Source: Actibacterium mucosum KCTC 23349
Lineage (GTDB): Bacteria > Pseudomonadota > Alphaproteobacteria > Rhodobacterales > Rhodobacteraceae
DNA: 64,000 nt
Direction: 5' to 3'
Assembly: GCF_000647975.1 (NCBI RefSeq)
Contig: NZ_JFKE01000007.1
Location: 120,959-184,958, forward strand
This document shows positions 27,031 through 37,408 of this stretch, piece after piece (position 1 is the stretch's first letter; each line of letters begins with the position of its first letter). A model generated the notes under the pieces. It ran no database searches and was not told the origin of the DNA. It saw only the letters and a program-made list of their open reading frames with translations. Both the position numbers and the translations under genes were made by a program.

Positions 27031-27775
27031 GGGGCTGGCACTGGCCCTTGCGACGCAGGGGCTGGTGCTGATCATGGCTGTCAAGTTTCTGGCCGGGCTG
27101 ACCTACGGTTTCGCCGGTTTCGGCGCGGCCCTCATCTTTATCCCGCTGAGCTCGCTTTTTGTGCCACCACAGGTTGCTGTGGGGGTGATGGCCGTGTCGT
27201 CTGTGGGATCCCTGTTCACCGTATTCCGCCCCGCCTGGGCCGAGGCCGACAGGACCCGCGTCATGTGGATGCTGATCCCGGCCTTCGTTACGTTGACGCC
27301 CGGTGTTTGGCTGCTGGGAACGCTTGATGTGACAGCGTTGCGGTGGATCATCTCGGCGGTGATCGGGGTCAGCCTTGTGGCGATGATCACCGGGTATCGT
27401 CGGGCTGTTGCGCCTTCGAATGCGATGTTGGCCGGGATTGGCGGCGGCGCCGGGTTGGTGGGGGGATTGACCGGGCTTACTGGCCCGGTGGTGATCCTGT
27501 TCAACCTTTCAGGACGCGAAGATGCGCGGATCATGCGGGCAAACACGCTGTGCTTCCTGACGCTGTTGGGTACGTTGATGATCCCGCAACTCACGCTGCA
27601 AGGTCTTTTCACAGCGCAGGTGCTGTGGCTGGGGCTGATCATGTTGCCGGTCTACATAGTGGCCACGTGGCTGGGACGGCGTCTTTTTGATCCGCGCCGC
27701 CAAGGCCTTTATCGCGGGCTTGGATATGCCGTGATTGCGGGTGCGGTGCTTGTTGGCTTGCCGCTTTGGGATTAG
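27023..27775 (+). CDS. TauE/SafE-family sulfite/sulfonate exporter-like permease
   Basis: A 250-residue polytopic membrane protein with about eight hydrophobic segments. The family marks are the repeated G-rich segment near the start (FLAGLTYGFAGFGAALIFIPL) and its counterpart in the second half (GGGAGLVGGLTGLTGPVVILF). TauE/SafE proteins move sulfite, sulfonates or other anions; the substrate here is not known. Starting inside the end of secF (8-bp overlap) suggests a co-transcribed gene rather than a functional link with secretion. An Mth938-like gene follows after 9 bp. Confidence 0.85.
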   Translation: MPEGLALALATQGLVLIMAVKFLAGLTYGFAGFGAALIFIPLSSLFVPPQVAVGVMAVSSVGSLFTVFRPAWAEADRTRVMWMLIPAFVTLTPGVWLLGTLDVTALRWIISAVIGVSLVAMITGYRRAVAPSNAMLAGIGGGAGLVGGLTGLTGPVVILFNLSGREDARIMRANTLCFLTLLGTLMIPQLTLQGLFTAQVLWLGLIMLPVYIVATWLGRRLFDPRRQGLYRGLGYAVIAGAVLVGLPLWD

Positions 27776-27784
27776 AGATAGCTC

Positions 27785-28144
27785 ATGCAGATGAAAGAAC
27801 TGGAATTCAGCGACGCACTGCCAATTGACGGCTATGGCCCCGGCTTCTTCCGCATTGGTGGCGAAGTGATCGAAGGGGGCGTTCTGGTGCATGCCGGCGG
27901 GGCCTTGAAATGGGACGGGATGGACGATGCCGCGCCCTTGATGGCCCTGGTTGGCACCATCGACGTGCTGTTCCTGGGCACCGGGGCCGAGATTGCGCAC
28001 CCCCCCACGGCTCTGCGTAAGGCGCTGGAAGAGGCCGGGATCGGTGTCGAAGCGATGGCCAGCCCTGCCGCTGCGCGCACCTACAATGTATTGCTGTCCG
28101 AAGGCCGACGAATTGCCGCAGCCCTGTTGCCGGTTGGTGCATGA
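27785..28144 (+). CDS. Mth938-like (DUF498) domain protein
   Basis: A 119-residue protein of the Mth938/DUF498 fold, small proteins related to NDUFAF3, of unknown molecular role. Visible are the strand-rich start IDGYGPGFFRIGGEVIEGGVLV, the LFLGTGAEIAHPPTALRKALEEAGI segment with conserved GTG, and a C-terminal ARTYNVLLSEGRRIAAALLP, all typical. The gene sits between a permease and ccmA, whose start it overlaps by 4 bp; in Rhodobacteraceae this gene often stands next to secF and ccm genes. No active-site residues can be named. Confidence 0.85.
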   Translation: MQMKELEFSDALPIDGYGPGFFRIGGEVIEGGVLVHAGGALKWDGMDDAAPLMALVGTIDVLFLGTGAEIAHPPTALRKALEEAGIGVEAMASPAAARTYNVLLSEGRRIAAALLPVGA

Positions 28145-28755
28145 GCCTGCGCGCCGTTGACCTGACCTGCACCCGCGGCGGCATCGAGGTGTTGCAAGGG
28201 GTGAACCTGTCGGTGGAGGCGGGCCGGGCGCTGTTCCTGCGCGGGCCAAACGGCAGCGGTAAAACCACGTTGTTGCGGACACTTGCCGGGCTGCAACCGC
28301 CGCGCGCCGGCCGGGTTGAGGCCGCGCCCGAAAGCCTGACCTATGCCGCCCATGCGGATGGGGTGAAGGCGACCCTGAGCGTCGAGGAGAACCTGCGGTT
28401 CTGGGCGCAGGTGAACGGCACCGGCGGGATCGAGGCGGCGCTGCAGGCGTTTGATCTTGACGCCCTGCGCCATCGCCCGGCGGGCGGGTTGTCGGCGGGA
28501 CAGAAACGGCGGCTTGGACTGGCGCGGCTGATAACGGCAGGGCGGCCGGTCTGGTTGCTGGACGAACCCACGGTATCGTTGGACCGCAACGCGGTTGCGC
28601 TGTTCGAAGCAACCCTGCGCCGCCATTGCGAAAGCCGGGGCAGCGCGGTGATCGCCACCCATATCGACATTGACATTCCGGCCGACATTCTGGACCTGGC
28701 GCCATTCCGCGCTCGGCCCAGGGCCGATGCAGCGTTTGACGAGGCCTTTCTGTGA
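28141..28755 (+). CDS. ccmA: Haem exporter ATP-binding protein CcmA
   Basis: A 204-residue ABC ATPase of the cytochrome c maturation system I. Together with CcmB it energises release of holo-CcmE from CcmC. It shows Walker A G35-PNGSGKTT, Q-loop region, ABC signature LSAGQKRRLGLARL and Walker B VWLLDEP, followed by the H-loop IATHI. Its start overlaps the Mth938-like gene by 4 bp and its end overlaps ccmB by 4 bp, giving a tight ccmA-ccmB pair. Confidence 0.95.
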   Translation: MSLRAVDLTCTRGGIEVLQGVNLSVEAGRALFLRGPNGSGKTTLLRTLAGLQPPRAGRVEAAPESLTYAAHADGVKATLSVEENLRFWAQVNGTGGIEAALQAFDLDALRHRPAGGLSAGQKRRLGLARLITAGRPVWLLDEPTVSLDRNAVALFEATLRRHCESRGSAVIATHIDIDIPADILDLAPFRARPRADAAFDEAFL

Positions 28756-29408
28756 TTGCCGTTCTGCTGCGCGATTTGAAGCTGGCCATCCGCGCGGGCG
28801 GTGGGTTTGGGCTGGGTCTGGCGTTCTTTCTGATTGTCGTCGTGCTGGTCCCGCTGGCGGTTGGGCCAGAAACCGCAACACTTTCGCTGATTGCGCCGGG
28901 TATCCTGTGGATCGGGGCGTTGCTGGCCTGCCTGTTGTCGCTGGACCGCATTTTTGCGCTGGATTTCGAGGATGGCTCGCTGGACCTGATGGCCACGTCG
29001 CCCCTGCCTTTGGAAGGCGTGGTGGTGATGAAGGCGCTGGCCCATTGGATTACGACGGGCCTGCCGCTGACGCTGGCCGCGCCGGTGCTGGCGATTTTGC
29101 TGAACCTGCCGACGCAGGCTTTTGGTTGGCTCATGATCTCGTTGGTCCTCGGCACCCCGGCGCTGAGCATGATCGGCGCCTTTGGTGCGGCGCTGACGGT
29201 GGGGTTGAAACGCGGTGGGCTGTTGCTGAGTTTGCTTGTGCTGCCGCTCTATGTCCCAACCCTTATCTTCGGGACCGAGCTGATCCGCCGCGGGGCAGGG
29301 GACATGGCCACGACCACCCCGCTGATTCTGCTGGCGGTCATCACGTTGGGCACCTTGGCCGTGCTGCCATTTGCCGCCGCCGCGGCGTTAAGGATCAACT
29401 TGCGCTGA
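28752..29408 (+). CDS. ccmB: Haem exporter membrane protein CcmB
   Basis: A 218-residue integral membrane partner of CcmA with six hydrophobic segments. The start AVLLRDLKLAIRAGGGFGLGLAFFLIVVVLVPLAVGPE and the conserved FEDGSLDLMATSPLPLEGVVVMKALAHW are the CcmB hallmarks. The gene overlaps ccmA by 4 bp. A 48-bp spacer follows before ccmC. Confidence 0.95.
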   Translation: MIAVLLRDLKLAIRAGGGFGLGLAFFLIVVVLVPLAVGPETATLSLIAPGILWIGALLACLLSLDRIFALDFEDGSLDLMATSPLPLEGVVVMKALAHWITTGLPLTLAAPVLAILLNLPTQAFGWLMISLVLGTPALSMIGAFGAALTVGLKRGGLLLSLLVLPLYVPTLIFGTELIRRGAGDMATTTPLILLAVITLGTLAVLPFAAAAALRINLR

Positions 29409-29456
29409 CCTGATCACAGGCTTTTTATGGCAGCGCACGACCAAAGGACCTAAACC

Positions 29457-30200
29457 ATGGCCATGAATTCGATCTGGCAATACGCAAACCCCAAACGGTT
29501 CATGACCGTCAGCGGTTACGCCTTGCCCCCATTGGCGGTGGCCTCGGCGGCGTTTCTGATCGCCGGGCTCTATTGGGGTTTCTTCCTGACGCCAGAGGAT
29601 TTCAAGCAAGGCACATCGGTAAAGATCATGTTCGTACATGTGCCGTCGGTCATCATGGCGACGGGAACGTGGTTCATGATGCTGATCGCCTCGTTGATCT
29701 GGTACGTGCGGCGCCACCACGTGTCGGCCCTTGCAGCCAAGGCGGCGGCGCCCATTGGCATGACCTTTACCCTGATGGGCCTTGCAACGGGCGCAATCTG
29801 GGGGCAGCCAACCTGGGGCACGTGGTGGGAATGGGATCCGCAGCTGACCTCGTTCCTGATCCTGTTCCTGTTTTACCTGGGCTACATGGCCTTGTGGGAG
29901 GCGATCGAAGAGCCCGACACAGCCGCCGATCTGACGGCGGTTCTATGTGTCGTGGGGTCCATCTTTGCGCTGCTCAGCCGCTATGCGGTGCTGTTCTGGA
30001 GCCAGGGCATCCATCAGGCGGCGTCCTTCTCGTTGGACAAGGAAGAAAACGTGGACAATGCTTATGCGCTGCCTCTGCTGATCTGTTTCATTGGGTTCAT
30101 GTTGCTCTTTATCACCCTGCTTCTGCTGCGCACCCGGGCCGAAATTCGCCTGCGCCGGGTGGCAGCATTGGAAGCCCGCGAAAGGATGTCGGATGCCTGA
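29457..30200 (+). CDS. ccmC: Haem lyase/transfer protein CcmC
   Basis: A 247-residue membrane protein that loads haem onto the CcmE chaperone. Its six membrane segments carry the periplasmic tryptophan-rich WxWD motif (GTWWEWDPQLTSFLILF) and the flanking His residues (MFVHVPS and, in the second half, SQGIHQAAS) that contact haem. The first ATG is preferred since AAAGGA lies eight bases before it; a second ATG is 6 bp downstream. The end overlaps ccmD by 8 bp. Confidence 0.95.
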   Translation: MAMNSIWQYANPKRFMTVSGYALPPLAVASAAFLIAGLYWGFFLTPEDFKQGTSVKIMFVHVPSVIMATGTWFMMLIASLIWYVRRHHVSALAAKAAAPIGMTFTLMGLATGAIWGQPTWGTWWEWDPQLTSFLILFLFYLGYMALWEAIEEPDTAADLTAVLCVVGSIFALLSRYAVLFWSQGIHQAASFSLDKEENVDNAYALPLLICFIGFMLLFITLLLLRTRAEIRLRRVAALEARERMSDA

Positions 30201-30345
30201 TCTGGGTTTTTACGCGACGGCTGTTCTGTCGGCCTATGGAATCAGTCTTGTGTCGTTGGCGGCAATCATCTTGGCCTCGATCCGTCGCGGGGCCATGGCC
30301 CGGCGTCGTTTGGCCGAGGCTGAGGCGCGCGAGGCCGCCAAATGA
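30193..30345 (+). CDS. ccmD: Haem exporter protein CcmD
   Basis: A 50-residue single-span membrane protein that releases holo-CcmE from CcmABC. The sequence MPDLGFYATAVLSAYGISLV is followed by the rest of the membrane helix and a basic-to-acidic cytoplasmic tail, the CcmD layout. It begins inside the end of ccmC with an AAAGGATGTCGG ribosome site and overlaps ccmG by 4 bp. Its small size makes it easy to miss, but the context decides it. Confidence 0.93.
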   Translation: MPDLGFYATAVLSAYGISLVSLAAIILASIRRGAMARRRLAEAEAREAAK

Positions 30346-30884
30346 GCAAACGCAAGCTGTCACCGCTGGTCTTTCTGCCACCTTTGGTCTTCTTTGGATT
30401 GGCTGCGCTGTTCCTGATCGGGATGCAGCGCGACAACCCTGATGCCTTACCCTCGACACGTGTGGGCGGGGCCGCCCCTGTGCTTGAAGGCGCGGCGTTG
30501 GGCAGCAACCCGCAGTTGACCGACGCGCTGTTGGCCGAACCGGGGGTCAAACTGGTGAACTTCTGGGCCAGCTGGTGCGCGCCCTGCCGGTTGGAGCATC
30601 CGATCCTCGAGGCATTGGCGGACGAGGGTGTGACGATCTATGGCATCAATTACAAAGACGATCCCGGCAACGCCCAAGGCTTTCTGGATGAGCTTGGCAA
30701 CCCTTATACCGCGATCATGACCGATGAAGGCCGCACCGCGATCAAATGGGGGGTCTATGGCGTGCCGGAAACATTCGTGGTGGATGGCAACGGTCAGGTC
30801 ACGTTGCGCTTTGCCGGGCCGATCACCCAAGAGATATTGGCCCATACAATACGCCCGGCGCTGCAAGCAGCCGCCGGGCAATAA
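30342..30884 (+). CDS. ccmG: Thioredoxin-like CcmG (DsbE)
   Basis: A 180-residue membrane-tethered periplasmic thioredoxin that reduces apocytochrome c for haem attachment. The N-terminal anchor (residues 8-28) precedes a thioredoxin domain with active site W78-C79-A80-P81-C82 and the cis-proline segment VYGVPETFVVDGNGQV, plus GINYKDDPGNA typical of CcmG. It is the last gene of this cluster. CcmE, CcmF and CcmH/I genes are not in the window, so they must lie elsewhere in the genome. Confidence 0.95.
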   Translation: MSKRKLSPLVFLPPLVFFGLAALFLIGMQRDNPDALPSTRVGGAAPVLEGAALGSNPQLTDALLAEPGVKLVNFWASWCAPCRLEHPILEALADEGVTIYGINYKDDPGNAQGFLDELGNPYTAIMTDEGRTAIKWGVYGVPETFVVDGNGQVTLRFAGPITQEILAHTIRPALQAAAGQ

Positions 30885-31227
30885 TCGTTACGCTGGTACA
30901 CTCTTATCCAGCGCCGTGCAGGAGAAGGATATAGGCAGACACTGCCATTATCTCCAGCATCGGCGTGGCTGTTAACACACGCAAAATGCTCATTACTTTC
31001 CCCCGTAGTCCCAGTGCCAATTGTTATCTCATGCCGTCTGCAATCCATACAAGCCGCTGCGAGCGAACCTGTCTATTTAGATAGGTCTGCACCCGAATCT
31101 GGGTCGAAATGGGGAAACAGTCGGCGGAAGTCCCGAAAAGTGTTTCGGATTTTATGAGAATCAACGGAAACGTGCAGATTCGCCCCGCTTTGGCCGCCCA
31201 GTAAAGGGCGACCAGTTTTTGCAGCGG
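30885..31227. other. Intergenic region between ccmG and acnA, with one candidate small gene
   Basis: 343 bases without a long gene. A candidate 29-codon minus-strand ORF lies at 30904-30993 (see separate entry). A GC-rich hairpin occurs near 31190-31212 (GG-CGCCC...GGGCG-CC) just downstream of the acnA stop on its strand, without a T-run, and may mark the acnA 3' end. No tRNA or repeat is seen. Confidence 0.5.
30904..30993 (-). CDS. Candidate 29-residue hydrophobic small protein
   Basis: A 29-codon frame on the minus strand starts MSILRVLTATPMLEIM and continues with a hydrophobic run ending LLLHGAG, then TAA. A GGGGGAAA ribosome site lies five bases before the ATG, which is the main reason to take it seriously. 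The hydrophobic segment could form a single membrane helix. It is too short to name, and conservation would decide whether it is a real gene. Confidence 0.4.
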   Translation of the reverse strand: MSILRVLTATPMLEIMAVSAYILLLHGAG

Positions 31228-33915
<2,688 letters not shown>

Positions 33916-33930
33916 ATCGGGCTTCCTTTA

Positions 33931-33945
33931 AGGTGGCGTCCACCT
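33931..33945 (-). promoter_or_regulatory. Hairpin next to the acnA ribosome-binding site
   Basis: A perfect 6-bp inverted repeat AGGTGG-ACG-CCACCT (minus-strand sense) lies about 15 bases before the acnA ATG, directly ahead of AAAGGAAG. It could be a 5' mRNA structure that affects translation or an operator; the role is inferred. Confidence 0.45.
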
Positions 33946-34103
33946 ATGATTTGCCCATTGCAGCCCGCCAATCAAGGGCAGGGCTCTTTCCAAAACGGGT
34001 TCACTGTCCATTCAATGTTTCGAGACACTCGCAAAACGTTGATTGGCTGGCGAGCGGCCAGTGGTCTAGGTAAAGTACAACCGAAACGTATTGAGGATTG
34101 TTG

Positions 34104-34799
34104 ATGTCGCGTCTGACAAACGCCATTGCCGCATTGGGGCTGAGCCTTGCCGGTGCAATTGCTGCCCAGGCAGAGCAGGTTATTGTGGTGGAGCTGTTCA
34201 CTTCGCAGGGCTGTTCCTCATGCCCACCTGCGGACGAGTTGATGGTGGAACTGGCCGGTCGCAATGACGTGGTCGCTCTGGCGCTGCATGTCGACTATTG
34301 GGACTATATCGGTTGGAAGGACGAGTTTGCCGATCCGGCCTATACCCAGCGGCAAAAGCTCTATGCGCGTGCTGCGGGCAGCCGGTCAATCTATACCCCG
34401 CAATTCGTGGTGCAGGGGGTCGACCACGTGGTTGGCTATCGCCCCATGGATTTGGCGCAGGTGATCACGCAGCACTATATGCAACAGCAGAAAAGTGAGA
34501 TTGCCCTGACGGTGGATGTGCAGGATGGCGTGGTGTCCGTTGATCCGTCGGGCGCCGTTCCCGAAGGGGCTGTATTGCAGATCGTGACCTATAAGCCAGA
34601 AGAATCCGTGTCGATCCGACGTGGCGAAAATGCAGGCCGTACAATCACTTATGCCAATATCGTGACGTCCTGGTCGCTTGTTGACAGCTGGGTGGGTGAC
34701 GCGGTTTCTGTCCCATTGACGCCTGCGCCGGGTGATCAGGTCGTCGCAATCATGCAAAGCGCACAGATGGGCCGCATTCTGGCAGCAGCGCGCCCTTAG
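34104..34799 (+). CDS. DUF1223 secreted thioredoxin-like protein
   Basis: A 231-residue protein of the DUF1223 family. A cleavable signal peptide (about residues 1-23, ending AAQAEQ) is followed by VVELFTSQGCSSCPPADEL, with a CxxC pair at C37 and C40, and the signature WDYIGWKDEFADPAYTQRQ. The CxxC motif in a thioredoxin-like N-terminal domain suggests redox or copper-related work in the periplasm. The precise role is not known. An upstream TTG two codons earlier was rejected in favour of the ATG preceded by GAGGA. It is divergent from acnA and convergent with the acyltransferase gene (4-bp stop overlap). Confidence 0.88.
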   Translation: MSRLTNAIAALGLSLAGAIAAQAEQVIVVELFTSQGCSSCPPADELMVELAGRNDVVALALHVDYWDYIGWKDEFADPAYTQRQKLYARAAGSRSIYTPQFVVQGVDHVVGYRPMDLAQVITQHYMQQQKSEIALTVDVQDGVVSVDPSGAVPEGAVLQIVTYKPEESVSIRRGENAGRTITYANIVTSWSLVDSWVGDAVSVPLTPAPGDQVVAIMQSAQMGRILAAARP

Positions 34800-35704
34800 G
34801 AACTGAGGCGCCGTTCGGGTTTCCAGCGGCGATGGATCCAGAACCACTGATCCATATTTTCGCGCACACGCGCCTCAAGGCTGTCATTGAGGGCCTGAGT
34901 CATCTCGCGCGCATTGGTGTGTGGGATGGGTGCTTCGGCCACAATGTCAAAGTTCAACCCATCCGGCCGCCGGATACCGTAGATGGGCATGATCAGCGCG
35001 TCATACTTGAGCGCCATCTCGGCCGCAGACAGGGCTGTGGGCGCAGGTTTGCCAAAGAAGTCCAACAGTTCGCCATGTTCCATGTGCTGATCGATCAGAA
35101 TGCCAATCTTGTTGCCGGCCTTCAGGTGTTTCAGCATCCGCGCATAGCCGCTGCGCCCCCGTGGGAACATCGGCGCGCCGATCTGTGACATGCGCGCTAT
35201 ATACCTGTCATTAAAATATTTGTTTTTCAGTGGATTGTAGAGTGAACCTAACTCAATTCCGCGCCCCTTGAGGGCGGCGCGGATGACATTGAAATTGCCA
35301 AAATGCGCCGTGACCAACACAACGGGGCGGCCCGCAGCGTGGGCTTCTTCCAAGGCGTCGACACCTTCGCCCTGCAGCGGATCATTTGCATAGCGTTGCA
35401 GGAATTCGTCGGTCGAGAACAGCTCCATCACCAGACGCCCGATATTGTCAGGCACGCTGCGGGTCAGCTTTTTAACCTCGTCCTCGGGCAAATTTGGGCA
35501 AACATAAGCAAGGTTGTCGCGGATGCGCTTGTCATATCCGGCCAAAGGCGCAACGACCCGCGCCATGAAGCCGCCCATCAACCTGACACGCAGACCGTAT
35601 GGAAGCCGCATGAGCAGCCATGTGAGGCCTCGAACCACCCCGTCGACCATCCGGTCGCCCAGCACCGAGCCCGTATCGGTGCGCTGTTTCGGTTGTGCCG
35701 CCAT
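34796..35704 (-). CDS. LpxL/HtrB-type lysophospholipid/lipid A acyltransferase
   Basis: A 302-residue membrane-associated acyltransferase of the lauroyl (HtrB/LpxL) family, which transfers acyl chains to lipid A or a related lysolipid. A hydrophobic N-terminal region is followed by the catalytic block VTAHFGNFNVIRAAL, SLYNPLKNKYFNDRY and the segment PMFPRGRSGYARMLKHLKAGNKIGILIDQHMEHGE, then PIYGIRRPDG and the C-terminal WFWIHRRWKPE. In the H-x4-(D/E) motif the acidic residue appears as Asn (H-FGNF-N), unlike the usual Asp or Glu. This may lower or alter activity, or the family may tolerate it. Its stop overlaps the DUF1223 gene by 4 bp. Confidence 0.88.
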   Translation of the reverse strand: MAAQPKQRTDTGSVLGDRMVDGVVRGLTWLLMRLPYGLRVRLMGGFMARVVAPLAGYDKRIRDNLAYVCPNLPEDEVKKLTRSVPDNIGRLVMELFSTDEFLQRYANDPLQGEGVDALEEAHAAGRPVVLVTAHFGNFNVIRAALKGRGIELGSLYNPLKNKYFNDRYIARMSQIGAPMFPRGRSGYARMLKHLKAGNKIGILIDQHMEHGELLDFFGKPAPTALSAAEMALKYDALIMPIYGIRRPDGLNFDIVAEAPIPHTNAREMTQALNDSLEARVRENMDQWFWIHRRWKPERRLSS

Positions 35705-35770
35705 CTGCCGTCCATTTCACATCCGCCGCGTTCGGCGGTTGGCAACAGATAGACCTACGTGGCCGCAATC

Positions 35771-36805
35771 TCAACCGGCTGCATTGCGCGGCGACAACGA
35801 GATCTCGCCATCGGCGTCCAACTGCCGCAGGGCAAGCACAATATCGGTTTGCGCAGCCTCGAGTTCCTCTGCGGTGACCTCACCACGGTCCTGGATGGCT
35901 TCGCGCAGTTGGTCGGCGATGCGGCGTGAAATGTTGGACAGGATGTATTCGGTTGCCGGGTGATCCGGCGCCCCGGCGAAGGCCGTTGTCAAAACCTCGG
36001 GCGCGATACTGCGGGTCAAGACCGGCGCATCCGTGGCGCGCAGTTGCGTTGCCACGTGATCAATGGTGAAAATGGCCTTGCGAACACGGTCGGCAAAGTC
36101 GCTGTCATCGGCCTGCAGCCCGTTCAGAACCTTGTCACGCGTGCTGGCCCCGGACAGGTTCAGAATGGCGCCAAACCGCGTATCCGCCCCATCGCTGAAG
36201 GCGGGGGCGGGTTTGGCGCGAATTTGCTCCAATATCGTTTCGCCAATCCCATCCACCGTATCCGGATCGACATGCGCGGTTTGTGAGACAGACACTGCAA
36301 TGGATCGCGCCACGTCGCCGGGCAACAACCCCAGGATCTTGGCGGCGTCAGCCGTGGGCAGTTTGGACAGCAAGACTGCCGCCACAAGCGGGCTTTCACC
36401 GCTGAGCACATCAACCATCATGTCATGCGGGACATTGGCCAGTTCTTCCCACAAATCGGGCGCGTCACCGTGCCCCTGGCGCAATCGGCTGGCAAGGTCT
36501 TCGCTGATATGGCCATCCAGCATTGTCAGCGCCGCCTCGATCCCGCCAGGAAAGGTTAGGCCAACCTGTTCCATCGCCTCGAGGAACTCGCCAACCACCA
36601 CGCGCAGGGTCGGGGCATCAATGTACCGCATCGCGCCCAGTTCGGAGGTCAGGGCCGATTGCAGGTCAGCCGGCAAGTCAGCGATTGGAAGATTTACCCC
36701 TTCGCTCAACAAAAGGCGCACGATGATGGCGGCCTTACGGCGTTTGCTGAGGTGGGGAATAACGGGAGGCTGCGGGGCAGGGGTGGCAGAGAGTGCGGTC
36801 GTCAA
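35771..36805 (-). CDS. FliG-like protein without neighbouring flagellar genes
   Basis: A 344-residue protein resembling the flagellar rotor protein FliG. The N-terminal third has the FliG-N pattern (RRKAAIIVRLLLSEGVNLPI), the middle FliG-M pattern and the C-terminal ILSNISRRIADQLREAI, then EELEAAQTDIVLALRQL, characteristic of the FliG C-terminal region. FliG proper is encoded in flagellar operons, but no flagellar gene is nearby. Isolated copies are known in non-motile or marine Rhodobacteraceae, where the role is unclear. It is followed by nothing flagellar and preceded by the TPR-protein gene in the same orientation. Confidence 0.8.
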   Translation of the reverse strand: MTTALSATPAPQPPVIPHLSKRRKAAIIVRLLLSEGVNLPIADLPADLQSALTSELGAMRYIDAPTLRVVVGEFLEAMEQVGLTFPGGIEAALTMLDGHISEDLASRLRQGHGDAPDLWEELANVPHDMMVDVLSGESPLVAAVLLSKLPTADAAKILGLLPGDVARSIAVSVSQTAHVDPDTVDGIGETILEQIRAKPAPAFSDGADTRFGAILNLSGASTRDKVLNGLQADDSDFADRVRKAIFTIDHVATQLRATDAPVLTRSIAPEVLTTAFAGAPDHPATEYILSNISRRIADQLREAIQDRGEVTAEELEAAQTDIVLALRQLDADGEISLSPRNAAG

Positions 36806-36871
36806 ATTGGTCCCTCCTGAGACATGGTTTCAACCTGCCTCAGGAAGGGTTAACAGTCGCCTAGCGCGGGC

Positions 36872-37408
36872 TCAGTAATTATACGTCACGCCGGTCTTGA
36901 TGGCGTCAGCCAACGCGATTTCGGCCCATGTATCCGCGCCGCCACGGGCACGAATCTCGGACAATTGAATGCGCGCTGCGGGCATGTTGCCGGCTTTGGC
37001 CAGGCCTTGACCCATATAGGACCGCGCCAAGAGGTTGTCTGGGTTTTTGGTCAGCGCGGCCGAGTAATACTGCATGGCCAGTTCAGTGTTGCCCAACTTG
37101 CGGTTCACAAAGCCCCGATAGGTCAGCACGCGATCGTCCTGTTGGTTCGACATGGCGTCCATTGCGCGTTTGGCCGCATCATACTGACCGGCATAGGCAA
37201 ACTCGCGCACGGCTTGGTACAGAACATCGTCGCCAAGGCTGCTTTCCTTGGCATCCACACAGGTCTTGGTGGTCTCGTCATAGATCTGGCCGTCGGTGCA
37301 TTCGGTGGTCGTTTCGGTGGTTTTGGGCGGCTTGAAATCGTCACTGCCAACCGCCAGAGCAAATGTCGGAGCGGTCAATGCAAGTGCAAGAAACGTGGAA
37401 CGGATCAT
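36872..37408 (-). CDS. Secreted tetratricopeptide-repeat protein
   Basis: A 178-residue protein with an N-terminal signal peptide (MIRSTFLALALTAPTFALAVG). A linker with two Cys (TECTDGQIYDETTKTCVD), suggesting a disulfide, precedes TPR-type helical pairs: EFAYAGQYDAAKRAMDAMSN, VLTYRGFVNRKLGNTELAMQY and a third pair YSAALTKNPDNLLARSYMGQGLAKAG. It probably acts as a protein-interaction scaffold in the periplasm; partner unknown. A 66-bp spacer separates it from the FliG-like gene downstream, same strand, so an operon is possible. Confidence 0.82.
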   Translation of the reverse strand: MIRSTFLALALTAPTFALAVGSDDFKPPKTTETTTECTDGQIYDETTKTCVDAKESSLGDDVLYQAVREFAYAGQYDAAKRAMDAMSNQQDDRVLTYRGFVNRKLGNTELAMQYYSAALTKNPDNLLARSYMGQGLAKAGNMPAARIQLSEIRARGGADTWAEIALADAIKTGVTYNY

